Below, in pieces: positions 1 to 6,369 of a stretch of 41,434 nt of DNA. The stretch comes from a virus. The stretch covers positions 1-41,434 of IMG/VR virus record IMGVR_UViG_3300017991_000193; one strand, 5' to 3'. Below the pieces are notes generated by a model. The model was not told the origin of the DNA. It was given only the letters and a program-made list of their open reading frames with translations, and did no database searches. The position numbers and the translations under genes are program-made. Numbering within the stretch: the stretch's first letter is position 1; each line of letters starts with the position of its first letter.

Positions 1-75
1 CTATCTCCCAAATACAATCGCTACCACTATTAACTGAATAAGCATCATTGCTAAAATAATAACATAAATTTCCAT
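1..75 (-). CDS. 24-aa membrane microprotein
   Basis: Short ORF read leftward: ATG at 75, stop TAG at 1-3. The peptide (MEIYVIILAMML...IVFGR) is almost entirely one hydrophobic helix. A Shine-Dalgarno GGGAGG lies 7 bases before the ATG, and the ATG overlaps the TAA of the gene upstream (TAATG). The function is unknown; a single-pass inner-membrane peptide is the only inference. If the window ends join, the next gene is 41302-41424, another tiny membrane protein with the same arrangement. Confidence 0.55.
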   Translation of the reverse strand: MEIYVIILAMMLIQLIVVAIVFGR

Positions 76-167
76 TACATCCTCCCTATAAGTATAAGTA
101 TATCAGAATTACCTGTGAGCTCATACTCTTGCTGTAATTGCTGTTTAATCTTTTCTCGTATTTTCAT
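75..167 (-). CDS. 30-aa hypothetical protein
   Basis: Small ORF translationally linked on both sides: its ATG overlaps the stop of the SSB gene (TAATG) and its TAA overlaps the ATG of the 24-aa gene. The N-terminal half is charged and Gln-rich (MKIREKIKQQLQQEYEL) and the C-terminal half is hydrophobic. No family is recognised. The only support for expression is the gene packing. Confidence 0.4.
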   Translation of the reverse strand: MKIREKIKQQLQQEYELTGNSDILILIGRM

Positions 168-481
168 TACTTTTTCTCCAGAAACTGAAAATTTTCAACA
201 ATAACTTCTATGTTGCTACGATTATTGCCGTCTTTATCCTGCCACGTGCTTTGAGATAACCGTCCATCAATGCCTATCCGGTGGCCCTTCTTGCAATATT
301 GAGCAATAACCTCAGCAGTCTTCGACCAAACAAGACAATTGATAAAATGCGTCTTTTCTTGCTCCTTGCGAGTTTCATTTAGCGCAACTCCGAACTTGCA
401 ATATGATGTACCAGAGTTTGTATACTTTAGCTCAGGCTCCTTTGTTAATCTACCGATAATAAATACTTTATTTATATCCAT
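167..481 (-). CDS. ssb: Single-stranded DNA-binding protein
   Basis: A 104-residue OB-fold SSB. The start MDINKVFIIGRLTKEPELKY and the segment FGVALNE match bacterial SSB strands 1 to 3, followed by the typical FINCLVWSKTAEVIAQYCKKG and a GRL..STWQDKDGN loop. It ends right after the OB fold and lacks the long acidic tail (DDDIPF type) that bacterial SSBs use to recruit partners, so it probably only coats ssDNA during phage replication and recombination. It starts one base into the stop of the lipoprotein gene upstream. It lies far from the helicase but on the same leftward transcript. Confidence 0.9.
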   Translation of the reverse strand: MDINKVFIIGRLTKEPELKYTNSGTSYCKFGVALNETRKEQEKTHFINCLVWSKTAEVIAQYCKKGHRIGIDGRLSQSTWQDKDGNNRSNIEVIVENFQFLEKK

Positions 482-831
482 TATTCATCTTCCTTTAGTT
501 CAATATTTAATATTTTTTCCCCATTACATAACAAATATGCTGATTGTGAAAAACTTTCGAACAATTCATAATCAATTTGAATGTCTATCCTATTGCAATT
601 ACCACTGGTATCTTTAACGCGTACATATAAAAACTCTGTTCCAGAATTAACGTTGATTGTCTTCTCCCACGGCAATTGTACACCCAATAAATCAATTATA
701 TTTCCTTTCTCGTCAGCATATGAAATATCGACAATATCCACGCCATCAACAATATAAGTAGCATCAGGCCACGACATATTAGAACACCCGTACAACACAC
801 AAAATATAACTACCACTAATAATTTTTTCAT
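481..831 (-). CDS. Putative phage lipoprotein
   Basis: A 116-residue protein with a lipoprotein-type signal peptide: MKKLLVVVIFCVLYGC, where LYGC fits a lipobox with the lipidated Cys at about residue 16. The mature part has two further Cys (about residues 78 and 102) that might form a disulfide. Early-expressed phage lipoproteins often block superinfection, but no family is recognised here, so that role is inference. The start is preceded by AAGGAGAAGAGGT, a good ribosome-binding site. It overlaps SSB by one base. Confidence 0.65.
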   Translation of the reverse strand: MKKLLVVVIFCVLYGCSNMSWPDATYIVDGVDIVDISYADEKGNIIDLLGVQLPWEKTINVNSGTEFLYVRVKDTSGNCNRIDIQIDYELFESFSQSAYLLCNGEKILNIELKEDE

Positions 832-846
832 ACCTCTTCTCCTTGT

Positions 847-990
847 TTAATTTAAATAATTGTTATAAAACTCTTCTAAATCTTCGATAAGATATTCATA
901 ATCAATATACTTATCGTCTCGTCCTGTATCTCTATTGTACTCCTCACGAGTCTCGTCGTTTGTCTTTATTTTCCCATCGTCTATTATCAT
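847..990 (-). CDS. 47-aa acidic hypothetical protein
   Basis: The ATG at 990 follows AAAGGAGACATAA, a strong Shine-Dalgarno. The protein is rich in Asp, Glu and Tyr (it ends EDLEEFYNNYLN) and has no recognised domain. It overlaps the 3' end of the NrdD-like gene in another frame by 47 bases. The strong ribosome-binding site and the otherwise empty space support it as a real gene. Confidence 0.5.
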   Translation of the reverse strand: MIIDDGKIKTNDETREEYNRDTGRDDKYIDYEYLIEDLEEFYNNYLN

Positions 991-1111
991 TTATGTCTCC
1001 TTTGATATATTTTCGCTCCTTGAATTCTTCTTGTTTGCCTTTATTAAATTGACTTACTGGTCGGAAATATCCGACGCACCTTGTCCATATTTCACACGGT
1101 ATCTTTTTCAC
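944..1111 (-). CDS. Orphan NrdD C-terminal-like protein
   Basis: GTG start at 1111 with a near-perfect Shine-Dalgarno (GGAGGTGA, 5 bases upstream). The 55-residue protein contains IPCEIWTRCVGYFRPVSQFN and then KGKQEEFKERK. This closely resembles the conserved end of class III anaerobic ribonucleotide reductase (NrdD), which carries the zinc ribbon and the tail leading to the glycyl radical loop. No catalytic NrdD body is present here. Known phages carry similar stand-alone pieces. Possible roles are complementing a host NrdD that lacks this part, or a separate zinc or RNR-modulating function. Only one CxxxxxC pair is visible, so zinc binding is uncertain. Confidence 0.6.
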   Translation of the reverse strand: MKKIPCEIWTRCVGYFRPVSQFNKGKQEEFKERKYIKGDINDNRRWENKDKRRDS

Positions 1112-1115
1112 AAAA

Positions 1116-1607
1116 TCACCTCCAAAATTTTGTTAATCGTCCAGTTCTTTTCTCTAAAATTCTGTTTAACACATCACACTCGTCCTGAAACATGTTGTAT
1201 TTGCGCTGCTTTTCTATCTGCTTTATGGTTTCCTGCTCCACAAGCATCTTATTGTAGTCAGCAAGTGCTTTCATTTTCGGCAACATCTCTGTTATAGTTG
1301 TATATGCTTTTTCACTATCTTTTATAATCTCGTTCTTTTCGTCAATAATTTTTCGCAACTCTGAAATTTTAAATTCAAATTCTGCATACATCTCCTGTTT
1401 TTCTTTCTGATGTTCAGCTTTCAACCTCCGTGCAGTTTGCTGCAAATCCTCTTCATGTTGTATTCGCAAATTCCGCATGGAATCGCAATAATGCTTGTCA
1501 AGTTTTGCTCTTATGTCCTCTACGGCTTTTAAACAACACTCATTGTTAATTCGCTTAAATCTGAAAGATTTGAATTTTAAATATACTGCAAGTATGAATC
1601 TATTCAT
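1116..1607 (-). CDS. Coiled-coil hypothetical protein
   Basis: A 163-residue protein, mostly a long charged helix (about residues 28-150) rich in Glu, Lys, Arg and Gln with heptad-like spacing, typical of a coiled coil. Several Cys lie near the start and at about 143. SD AGGGAG lies 5 bases before the ATG. No domain is recognised. It sits between a 61-aa acidic protein and the NrdD-like fragment on the early leftward transcript. Confidence 0.55.
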   Translation of the reverse strand: MNRFILAVYLKFKSFRFKRINNECCLKAVEDIRAKLDKHYCDSMRNLRIQHEEDLQQTARRLKAEHQKEKQEMYAEFEFKISELRKIIDEKNEIIKDSEKAYTTITEMLPKMKALADYNKMLVEQETIKQIEKQRKYNMFQDECDVLNRILEKRTGRLTKFWR

Positions 1608-1609
1608 AA

Positions 1610-1795
1610 TTACTCCCTGAAGAAATTTTTATCAGGCAAAAGTGCCAAAAATAATTTATCAACAAGCTCCTTTAAACTTTTTGCTCCGTTACAATTTTCT
1701 AGCATCTTTTCCTTATTTAAACATTCCTCAACCAACTCTTTATGCTGCTCTTTTTCTTCTTCAGTCAATGTATCAATTATATCTTGTATTTTCAT
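1610..1795 (-). CDS. 61-aa acidic helical protein
   Basis: A small Glu- and Lys-rich, mainly helical protein beginning MKIQDIIDTLTEEEKEQHKEL. It overlaps the 3' end of the methyltransferase gene by 4 bases, a sign of translational coupling. No family is recognised. Its tight junctions on both sides support expression. Confidence 0.5.
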   Translation of the reverse strand: MKIQDIIDTLTEEEKEQHKELVEECLNKEKMLENCNGAKSLKELVDKLFLALLPDKNFFRE

Positions 1796-2733
1796 ATTAC
1801 TTCACCTGTTCCTCTATTAACTTTTTTCTTTCTTACCGTACCACCAGTAGTTAATGTTTTATTGCAACTTAATATATATACAATCATGTCGACAGTGAAA
1901 CTATTGCCAATACATTTATAACGTTGTGCTTTGCTCGCGCCATGGGTATAATTATCGGGAAAATTTTGCAATCTCTCATATTCAACCGGTGACAATTTTC
2001 TATATGTTCCGCGCCCTACTTGTATTTTTTTTTCTTGATTTCCACCGCATACGGCAGTTAGTGTCGGGCTTTTCGCATTTATACCATAAACTCTTTTTAA
2101 AATATCGTGACCGTTAATATCCATTGCAACTCCAACTTGATTGCATTCTCCGTTTTTATTTTTCACATCTTTTGCACTATAATATCCATCAATATGCTCA
2201 GAGTATTCTATTATATCACGTAATACAATATTTTTATCTTCAGGAATATCCGCTTGCCAATTAAACCAGTATAGTCTTTCTCTACTTTGAGCGCTAACAA
2301 GAGAAGAATTTAATTTGACTGGATTTACGCCAATATGTTTAGTTATTACGTCCCGATATTCTTTTTTCATCACGACATTTTCAAGTAAATAAAAATCTGG
2401 ACTATAGTAATTCAAAATGTCTGAAAAATAAAAAAATAATTTAGATTTTACATGACTGAAATTTATTTGATTGTTTACAGTGTAACTAAAACCCTGACAT
2501 GGACTTCCTCCGATAATTAAATCAGGTTTTTCTATATCCCATTTTTCCCAATTTTGAATATCTCCTAAATGAATAACGTCATTCCAATTTTGCTTAACTA
2601 TTTGTATAGCATTTTTATTAATCTCGCTTGCATAATATTTTTTAACTTTAATTTTAGCCTTTTTCAAAGCAAGCCTTGCACCGGCTATGCCATCAAATAA
2701 ACTTAAAACAATTATACCATTATCTTTTTCCAT
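1792..2733 (-). CDS. C5 cytosine DNA methyltransferase
   Basis: A 313-residue enzyme that would transfer a methyl group from S-adenosylmethionine to cytosine C5. Motifs are in order: motif I LSLFDGIAGARLAL (residues 10-23), motif IV GSPCQGFSY with catalytic Cys79, motif VI ENV (118-120), motif VIII QSRERLYW (149-156) and motif X IGNSFTVDMI near the C-terminus. The N-terminal pattern LSLFDGIAG resembles the Dnmt3-like and phage orphan group. The ORF is open to 2829, but ATG 2733 follows GAGGTG and begins right at the conserved region. No restriction enzyme partner is visible, so protection of phage DNA from host restriction is the likely role (inference). Confidence 0.9.
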   Translation of the reverse strand: MEKDNGIIVLSLFDGIAGARLALKKAKIKVKKYYASEINKNAIQIVKQNWNDVIHLGDIQNWEKWDIEKPDLIIGGSPCQGFSYTVNNQINFSHVKSKLFFYFSDILNYYSPDFYLLENVVMKKEYRDVITKHIGVNPVKLNSSLVSAQSRERLYWFNWQADIPEDKNIVLRDIIEYSEHIDGYYSAKDVKNKNGECNQVGVAMDINGHDILKRVYGINAKSPTLTAVCGGNQEKKIQVGRGTYRKLSPVEYERLQNFPDNYTHGASKAQRYKCIGNSFTVDMIVYILSCNKTLTTGGTVRKKKVNRGTGEVI

Positions 2734-2734
2734 G

Positions 2735-2770
2735 CTACACCTCAAAAACTCTTTCATAATCATACGCCAT
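2735..2770 (-). CDS. Possible 11-aa leader peptide before the methyltransferase
   Basis: ATG 2770 has an excellent Shine-Dalgarno (GGAGGGG, 5-6 bases upstream) but encodes only MAYDYERVFEV. Its stop codon sits one base before the methyltransferase ATG at 2733. It could be a translational-coupling leader, or a trace of a shifted upstream start. It overlaps the alternative upstream methyltransferase start region in another frame. Confidence 0.3.
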   Translation of the reverse strand: MAYDYERVFEV

Positions 2771-2838
2771 AAATGCCCCTCCAATAAAGACAACCTCGCA
2801 AACAAAGGAATAAAATTTATTATAGACAAAAATATTAT

Positions 2839-3057
2839 CTATTCTGCTAGTAACTTTTTTCTTTCTTTTGGCGGTATTAAGCATTTTATTTGGCCATCAT
2901 ATTCAAAATATACGCCATTATCTTTTTCACATGCCATAATAAAATTTAGCTTTTCAACATGCAATCTTTGTTCTTTGCCATATTTGCTTTCAAAAGAGCA
3001 CCTCACCATACATAAAAAAAATATTATGAATACAAATGTTTTAATTTCTCTCATCAC
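2839..3057 (-). CDS. Small secreted or lipoprotein-like protein
   Basis: A 72-residue protein starting at GTG 3057 or the adjacent ATG 3054, overlapping the transglycosylase gene by about 17 bases. The N-terminus has basic residues and then a hydrophobic stretch ending FFLCMVRCSFES. Cys at about residue 20 could be lipidated, but the sequence before it (MVRC) is a poor lipobox, so plain secretion is also possible. The mature part has two more Cys and a KERKK tail. It belongs to the envelope-directed gene group at 2839-4277. Confidence 0.5.
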   Translation of the reverse strand: MMREIKTFVFIIFFLCMVRCSFESKYGKEQRLHVEKLNFIMACEKDNGVYFEYDGQIKCLIPPKERKKLLAE

Positions 3058-3808
3058 ATACCGCCATTATTTCTTTAGTTAAAACTTGCTTATATTTACG
3101 AGATATTTTATTTACATATGCCCAATTTCTGTACTTCCATCGCTTACCATAAAGGCCTTGATTGTACTTTCTCGCTGCCTCTCTAGTGTTACCATCAGAT
3201 GACTTCAGGCACTGCCCTAAATACCACGCACCTTTTGATATATTATATCTCCAATCATAAAGCTTTTTAGGATGTCTTGTGTGAAATGGCATTATTTGGC
3301 AAACACCTATCGCTCCAGCGTGACTCACAACAATTTGCATTTGATCCCAATTGTTATGACAATAGTCTCCGGATTCATATTGGATAACAGACATCAAATA
3401 TTTTGGATCTATATTGTGGCTTTCCGATTCTTCTTTAATCACGATATAAACTTTTTCGTTGAGCCATGGAAAGCATTTTTTGAGAAACCTGTATTCATAG
3501 TTTATTTTGCGTTTGACTTTAACTGTCTGGATATTTTCTTTTGGTTTAAATTCATAAATAATGAATACTGACATATATATAACTGCGCAAATAATTGGTA
3601 TAATATTTGCTAAATTAAAAACATTTTTTATTTTTAAAAATATTTTTTTAGTAAAATAAAAAATTTTAATATTAAAATTATCAAAAAGCATATCAAAAGA
3701 TATCATCAGCGCAACAACTAAACCAACTAATGGGAAAACAGAAGTAATACACAAAACTAAAACAAAAAACATTTTTTTTAAATTTTTTCCAATATTATTT
3801 TTTTTCAT
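3041..3808 (-). CDS. Membrane-anchored lytic transglycosylase (SLT type)
   Basis: A 255-residue protein with two hydrophobic segments (about 12-42 and 67-87) followed by a soluble lytic transglycosylase domain. Catalytic Glu145 lies in VIQYESG; the GAIGVCQIMP motif (165-174), the GAWYLGQCL helix and YNQG complete the SLT pattern. It would cut peptidoglycan glycan strands from the membrane, outside the cytoplasm. It lies in the early region, away from the lysis cassette, and shares overlaps with a secreted Sm-like protein and a small lipoprotein-like protein. Roles could be DNA entry, wall remodelling or lysis support. The domain is clear and the role is not. Confidence 0.85.
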   Translation of the reverse strand: MKKNNIGKNLKKMFFVLVLCITSVFPLVGLVVALMISFDMLFDNFNIKIFYFTKKIFLKIKNVFNLANIIPIICAVIYMSVFIIYEFKPKENIQTVKVKRKINYEYRFLKKCFPWLNEKVYIVIKEESESHNIDPKYLMSVIQYESGDYCHNNWDQMQIVVSHAGAIGVCQIMPFHTRHPKKLYDWRYNISKGAWYLGQCLKSSDGNTREAARKYNQGLYGKRWKYRNWAYVNKISRKYKQVLTKEIMAVCDERN

Positions 3809-4086
3809 TTTTGACCTCCTTCTTGATAATAATCCTGCATGGAATAAATAAGCTTAATCCTATGCACTGGAATAATAGCATTCTGATTACTTTGTTGCAA
3901 TACAATAAATGAATCAGTGTAGGCAACACATGTCCCGCTAATAGACAATTCTGTATCAATGAGATACACCGTCATGCTTTTATTGAGCACATAATCCTTA
4001 AATGTCTTTTGGGGAAATCTTTCAGCAATCGTCATGCCGCTAAAAGACATAAAAGCCACGAATGCAATCACTATAAATCTTTTCAT
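3805..4086 (-). CDS. Sm/Hfq-like protein with signal peptide
   Basis: A 93-residue protein. Residues 1-21 (MKRFIVIAFVAFMSFSGMTIA) look like a signal peptide with a possible cleavage after TIA. The rest resembles an Sm fold of the Hfq kind: Sm1-like strands MTVYLIDTELSISG...DSFIVLQQ (compare Hfq VSIYLVNGIKLQG..FDQFVILL) and Sm2-like IIPVHRIKLIY (compare YKHAISTI). The start is secure because GGAGG lies 7 bases before ATG 4086. Hfq is normally a cytoplasmic RNA chaperone, so a secreted copy is odd. It could be a periplasmic oligomer unrelated to RNA. It overlaps neighbours by 4 bases on both sides. Confidence 0.55.
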   Translation of the reverse strand: MKRFIVIAFVAFMSFSGMTIAERFPQKTFKDYVLNKSMTVYLIDTELSISGTCVAYTDSFIVLQQSNQNAIIPVHRIKLIYSMQDYYQEGGQK

Positions 4087-4277
4087 TTGCGTCCTCCAGT
4101 AATTTTGTTATATATTTTTTCTGTTGTTGGTATTCCTACTATAGCTGAAATAAAACCAGCAAACACCTTGTACTCAATTAAATTCATTTTCGTGAAAAGC
4201 ATAATGTCGTACATAAAATAAATTAATAAAAAAATCAAAGGCGAGACTACGATTATATATATTAATGTTTTAATCAC
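4083..4277 (-). CDS. Small two-helix membrane protein
   Basis: A 64-residue protein starting at GTG 4277, with AGAGGT upstream. Two hydrophobic segments are visible (about 5-28 and 38-50) and the C-terminus is basic (KITGGRK). This layout resembles small holins, but the gene lies beside the early transglycosylase and not in the lysis cassette, so it may be a partner of that enzyme or a membrane protein of another kind. No family is recognised. Confidence 0.55.
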   Translation of the reverse strand: MIKTLIYIIVVSPLIFLLIYFMYDIMLFTKMNLIEYKVFAGFISAIVGIPTTEKIYNKITGGRK

Positions 4278-4560
4278 AGTGACCTCTATTTGATTGCTCT
4301 TCTCTGAACATTTCTAAAATACAACATAACATAACATGAACTAAATTACACCGCCATGTTTCATCGTCTATATATTCACTATCGCCGTAATAATTTTCTA
4401 TCCTACTCATTATTTCCTGACAATTTATTTGCTTAAAATTATCGTCGTCAATATCGTCAATAAACTTTTCATTTTTTTCTACGTTAAATTCAAAAACATC
4501 GTATATGTCAGATATTGTGTTTATCATAAATTCTTGAAAATCATTATACTTTTCGTCCAT
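4270..4560 (-). CDS. 96-aa acidic hypothetical protein
   Basis: The frame is open from GTG 4572, but ATG 4560 lies 6-7 bases after GGAG and is the better start. The protein is very acidic (for example FIDDIDDDNFKQ) and probably helical, with Cys residues in its second half (CQE, CNL, CCI). Strongly acidic small phage proteins sometimes act as DNA mimics or host inhibitors, but nothing specific supports that here. Confidence 0.5.
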   Translation of the reverse strand: MDEKYNDFQEFMINTISDIYDVFEFNVEKNEKFIDDIDDDNFKQINCQEIMSRIENYYGDSEYIDDETWRCNLVHVMLCCILEMFREEQSNRGHCD

Positions 4561-4586
4561 TTTTTTCTCCACTATTTTTATTTAAA

Positions 4587-4626
4587 CCCCCATTGATGTT
4601 ATCGCAGGGGGATTAAAGGCTTTAAT
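4587..4626. repeat. Two inverted repeats in an intergenic gap
   Basis: CCCCC (4587-4591) pairs with GGGGG (4607-4611) across a 15-base loop. Immediately after it, ATTAAAG (4612-4618) pairs with CTTTAAT (4620-4626) around one base. On the leftward transcript the GC stem is followed by TTTAAATAAAAA, only a weak U-run. It could be a leaky terminator or RNA processing site between the two acidic-protein genes. Confidence 0.4.
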
Positions 4627-5066
4627 TATTCTGATATATGAAAAATTGCACAATTTTGATAGCCATAGTGATTTGCCACTGCATAATCAAATTCTATAAA
4701 TTCAGCAAATTCAATTTCATCATCATCTAATTCACCCCATGCATCAACCTCATTTATATTATTATTACTTAAAATATAAATTGAATTTTCGAAATATTCT
4801 TTTTTGGTTGTTTTTAAATTTTCATCTTTTCCGCTTGAATCATCATCTTGTATAGAATTAATATATTCTGCGGTATCATTTGTGAAACTTTCTATTTTGC
4901 CTTGATCCGATTCTTCCTGACAAAGCTCAACGAAAGTTTCTAGAAAAGATTGAGCACAGTTGATATTATTTGAAATTTCATAAATTTCCCTAAGTCCACA
5001 AGGTGAAGTTAGGTCTGACTCAATTGCTCTTTCTAATTCTGTTCTGATTTCTTCTAAATTTTTCAT
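4626..5066 (-). CDS. 146-aa acidic hypothetical protein
   Basis: First gene after the 5.1-kb promoter, with SD AAAGGAG before ATG 5066. The protein is acidic throughout (for example ELDDDEIEFAEFIEFDY near residues 116-132) and shows no recognised domain. As the promoter-proximal gene of an early transcript it is a candidate host-takeover protein, but that rests only on position. Confidence 0.5.
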   Translation of the reverse strand: MKNLEEIRTELERAIESDLTSPCGLREIYEISNNINCAQSFLETFVELCQEESDQGKIESFTNDTAEYINSIQDDDSSGKDENLKTTKKEYFENSIYILSNNNINEVDAWGELDDDEIEFAEFIEFDYAVANHYGYQNCAIFHISE

Positions 5067-5099
5067 TTTGTATTCTCCTTTAATCTTTAATCTATATAT

Positions 5100-5128
5100 A
5101 ATATACTAAAAAAAATTACAATCGTCAA
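5100..5128 (-). promoter_or_regulatory. Sigma-70-type leftward promoter (5.1 kb)
   Basis: On the minus strand, -35 TTGACG (5123-5128), a 17-base spacer and -10 TATATT (5100-5105) precede the 146-aa gene. The upstream flank carries the same 19-base element as the 12.6-kb promoter. It lies in the 91-base gap between two leftward genes, so it would restart transcription inside the early region. Confidence 0.7.
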
Positions 5129-5129
5129 T

Positions 5130-5148
5130 ACTAAACAAATGTTTTTTT
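5130..5148 (-). promoter_or_regulatory. Shared 19-bp upstream element (copy 1), possible operator
   Basis: The plus-strand sequence ACTAAACAAATGTTTTTTT is identical to the one at 12636-12654. Its core AAACA-AA-TGTTT is an inverted repeat with 5-base arms. It sits just upstream of the -35 box, where an activator or other regulator could bind; alternatively the A/T-rich part is an UP element. Confidence 0.6.
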
Positions 5149-5157
5149 GCGTTTTTT

Positions 5158-5334
5158 TCAATTTTTTTTCAGTCCATACGAATTTTTATAACTAAACCCA
5201 TGTATAGTAAATCTACACTCCCATATCCTCATTGTTGTACATTTTCCGCAAGCAGGACATATTGGATTAACCGGCTTAATGTAACTTCGTATAGTAAAAA
5301 AATTACCACATTTGCATTTATATTCCGTTTCCAT
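5158..5334 (-). CDS. 58-aa zinc-ribbon protein
   Basis: ATG 5334, stop 5158-5160. The protein has CKCG (residues 7-10) and CPACGKC (residues 26-32) spaced like a zinc ribbon, then a basic aromatic C-terminus. It overlaps the end of the MazZ-like gene by 17 bases and has AGAGAGG upstream of its ATG. It is one of several tiny zinc-ribbon proteins in this genome. Nucleic acid binding is plausible but not shown. Confidence 0.65.
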   Translation of the reverse strand: METEYKCKCGNFFTIRSYIKPVNPICPACGKCTTMRIWECRFTIHGFSYKNSYGLKKN

Positions 5335-5647
5335 TCTCTAGCCTCTCTTGATTATTATCTCCCCACATCATAAACAAGCAGCAACATGTTGCGTGCGCAA
5401 GATGATGCAATCCACTTTCCGGATCATATACCTCGCCACGAATATAAGCAACAATGTGCCTGACAAGTGCTGCAAAATATCGAACTTGAAACGGAATAAC
5501 TTTCTGCCAGCTATATTCCCCGTAACCCTTTACGTCCACGGCAAAAGTTAATACTTTTGCAACTTCTTCAAATTCTGCCCACGGAACTAAATCCCATCGT
5601 GTTTTCCCTGCATCATGTTTATTAGTTTGATCCAATATCGCCTCCAA
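5318..5647 (-). CDS. MazZ-like dATP/dGTP diphosphohydrolase domain protein (DUF5664)
   Basis: A 109-residue protein matching the phage family called dATP/dGTP diphosphohydrolase N-terminal (DUF5664): KHDAGKTRWDLVPW, then EEVAKVLTFAVDVKGYGEYSW, RYFAALVRHIVAYIRGE and DPESGLHHLAHATCCCLF. The Glu, His and Asp residues in these helices are the usual metal and pyrophosphate site of all-alpha NTP pyrophosphatases. The best-known relative, MazZ of cyanophage S-2L, trims purine dNTPs for the 2-aminoadenine pathway. No PurZ or DNA polymerase is recognised here, so a general dNTP pool role is more likely. It overlaps the HNH gene by 26 bases. Confidence 0.75.
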   Translation of the reverse strand: MEAILDQTNKHDAGKTRWDLVPWAEFEEVAKVLTFAVDVKGYGEYSWQKVIPFQVRYFAALVRHIVAYIRGEVYDPESGLHHLAHATCCCLFMMWGDNNQERLENGNGI

Positions 5648-6011
5648 GCTTTTGAGTTAATTCTTGATATCGAAAGACAGAAAATTCATTTCTGCTCATC
5701 TCGTTATCTCTTAGATATTCTTTTAGCTTCACATTTTCCATCGAACACAGCCACTCATAATATTTATGGTTTTCAGTCAACCATCGCTCGCCATTTTTTG
5801 TATGCAAAAATTCATGATGAATACGACAAACCGGCACACCGTTTCTCCACGAATGCCTTAATACAGCATGACGTCTATAGACAATATGGTGACATTGCAG
5901 CTCCTCTATATTTCCGTATCCACATACAGCACACTGATAATTATACTCCTTTAATACTGCACTACGCCACAATTTCATTAAGTATCCATCTGAATATTTT
6001 TTCTTAATCAT
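5622..6011 (-). CDS. HNH endonuclease-like protein
   Basis: A 129-residue protein with CAVCG (Cys27, Cys30), the HNH core LQCHHIVYRRH (39-48), NGVPVC (58-62) and RIHHEFLH, fitting a zinc-stabilised beta-beta-alpha-metal nuclease of the group found in many phages. It would nick or cut DNA. It lies between replication-associated genes, not next to the terminase, so a homing-type or recombination role is as likely as a packaging role. SD AAGGA lies upstream of the ATG. It overlaps the genes on both sides. Confidence 0.75.
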   Translation of the reverse strand: MIKKKYSDGYLMKLWRSAVLKEYNYQCAVCGYGNIEELQCHHIVYRRHAVLRHSWRNGVPVCRIHHEFLHTKNGERWLTENHKYYEWLCSMENVKLKEYLRDNEMSRNEFSVFRYQELTQKLGGDIGSN

Positions 6012-6369
6012 TTATTTTGTCCTTAACCCAGTTAATCATTTTGTCCATATAATAATCGTAATGCTGCTCACTTGTTTTAAATCCCTCGTTATTGCTTTCC
6101 CATGCTCGGTAAAGTGAAGCTCGTAAACGTTGTGATTTTGTTTTTTGATCTTTGTCGATTGGCCTGAGTGGTGGTAAGTCGATAATGTCTTCAGCCTCTA
6201 TGACATGCGAATTTACAGTCATCCATGAAGGCTTGTTTTTCAAATTAGAAAATGTTGCAATTTTTTCTCCTGATATATTTTCGCTCGTTTCAAAAACTAT
6301 TTTCCAGCTATTTGTTTTTGACTCTATTTTTGTTAAATATCCAGATACCTGAAATACTATTTTGCTCAT
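6004..6369 (-). CDS. 121-aa hypothetical protein in the replication region
   Basis: The N-terminal part (about 1-65) is rich in beta-type sequence (VFQVSGYLTKI, SWKIVFET). A Pro-rich link (DLPPLRP) leads to a helical, basic end with KSQRLRASLYRAWES and HYDYYMDKMINWVKDKI. The two-part layout suggests a small nucleic-acid or protein adaptor of the replication module, but no family is recognised with confidence. It overlaps both neighbours by a few bases, which supports co-translation with the gene before and the HNH gene after. Confidence 0.55.
   Translation of the reverse strand: MSKIVFQVSGYLTKIESKTNSWKIVFETSENISGEKIATFSNLKNKPSWMTVNSHVIEAEDIIDLPPLRPIDKDQKTKSQRLRASLYRAWESNNEGFKTSEQHYDYYMDKMINWVKDKIND

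Noticed and set aside
1792-6011. Restriction-modification system (methyltransferase plus HNH nuclease)
   Set aside because: The HNH gene is over 2.8 kb away, separated by many genes, and is a small phage-type HNH protein without a recognition domain; the methyltransferase looks like an orphan.
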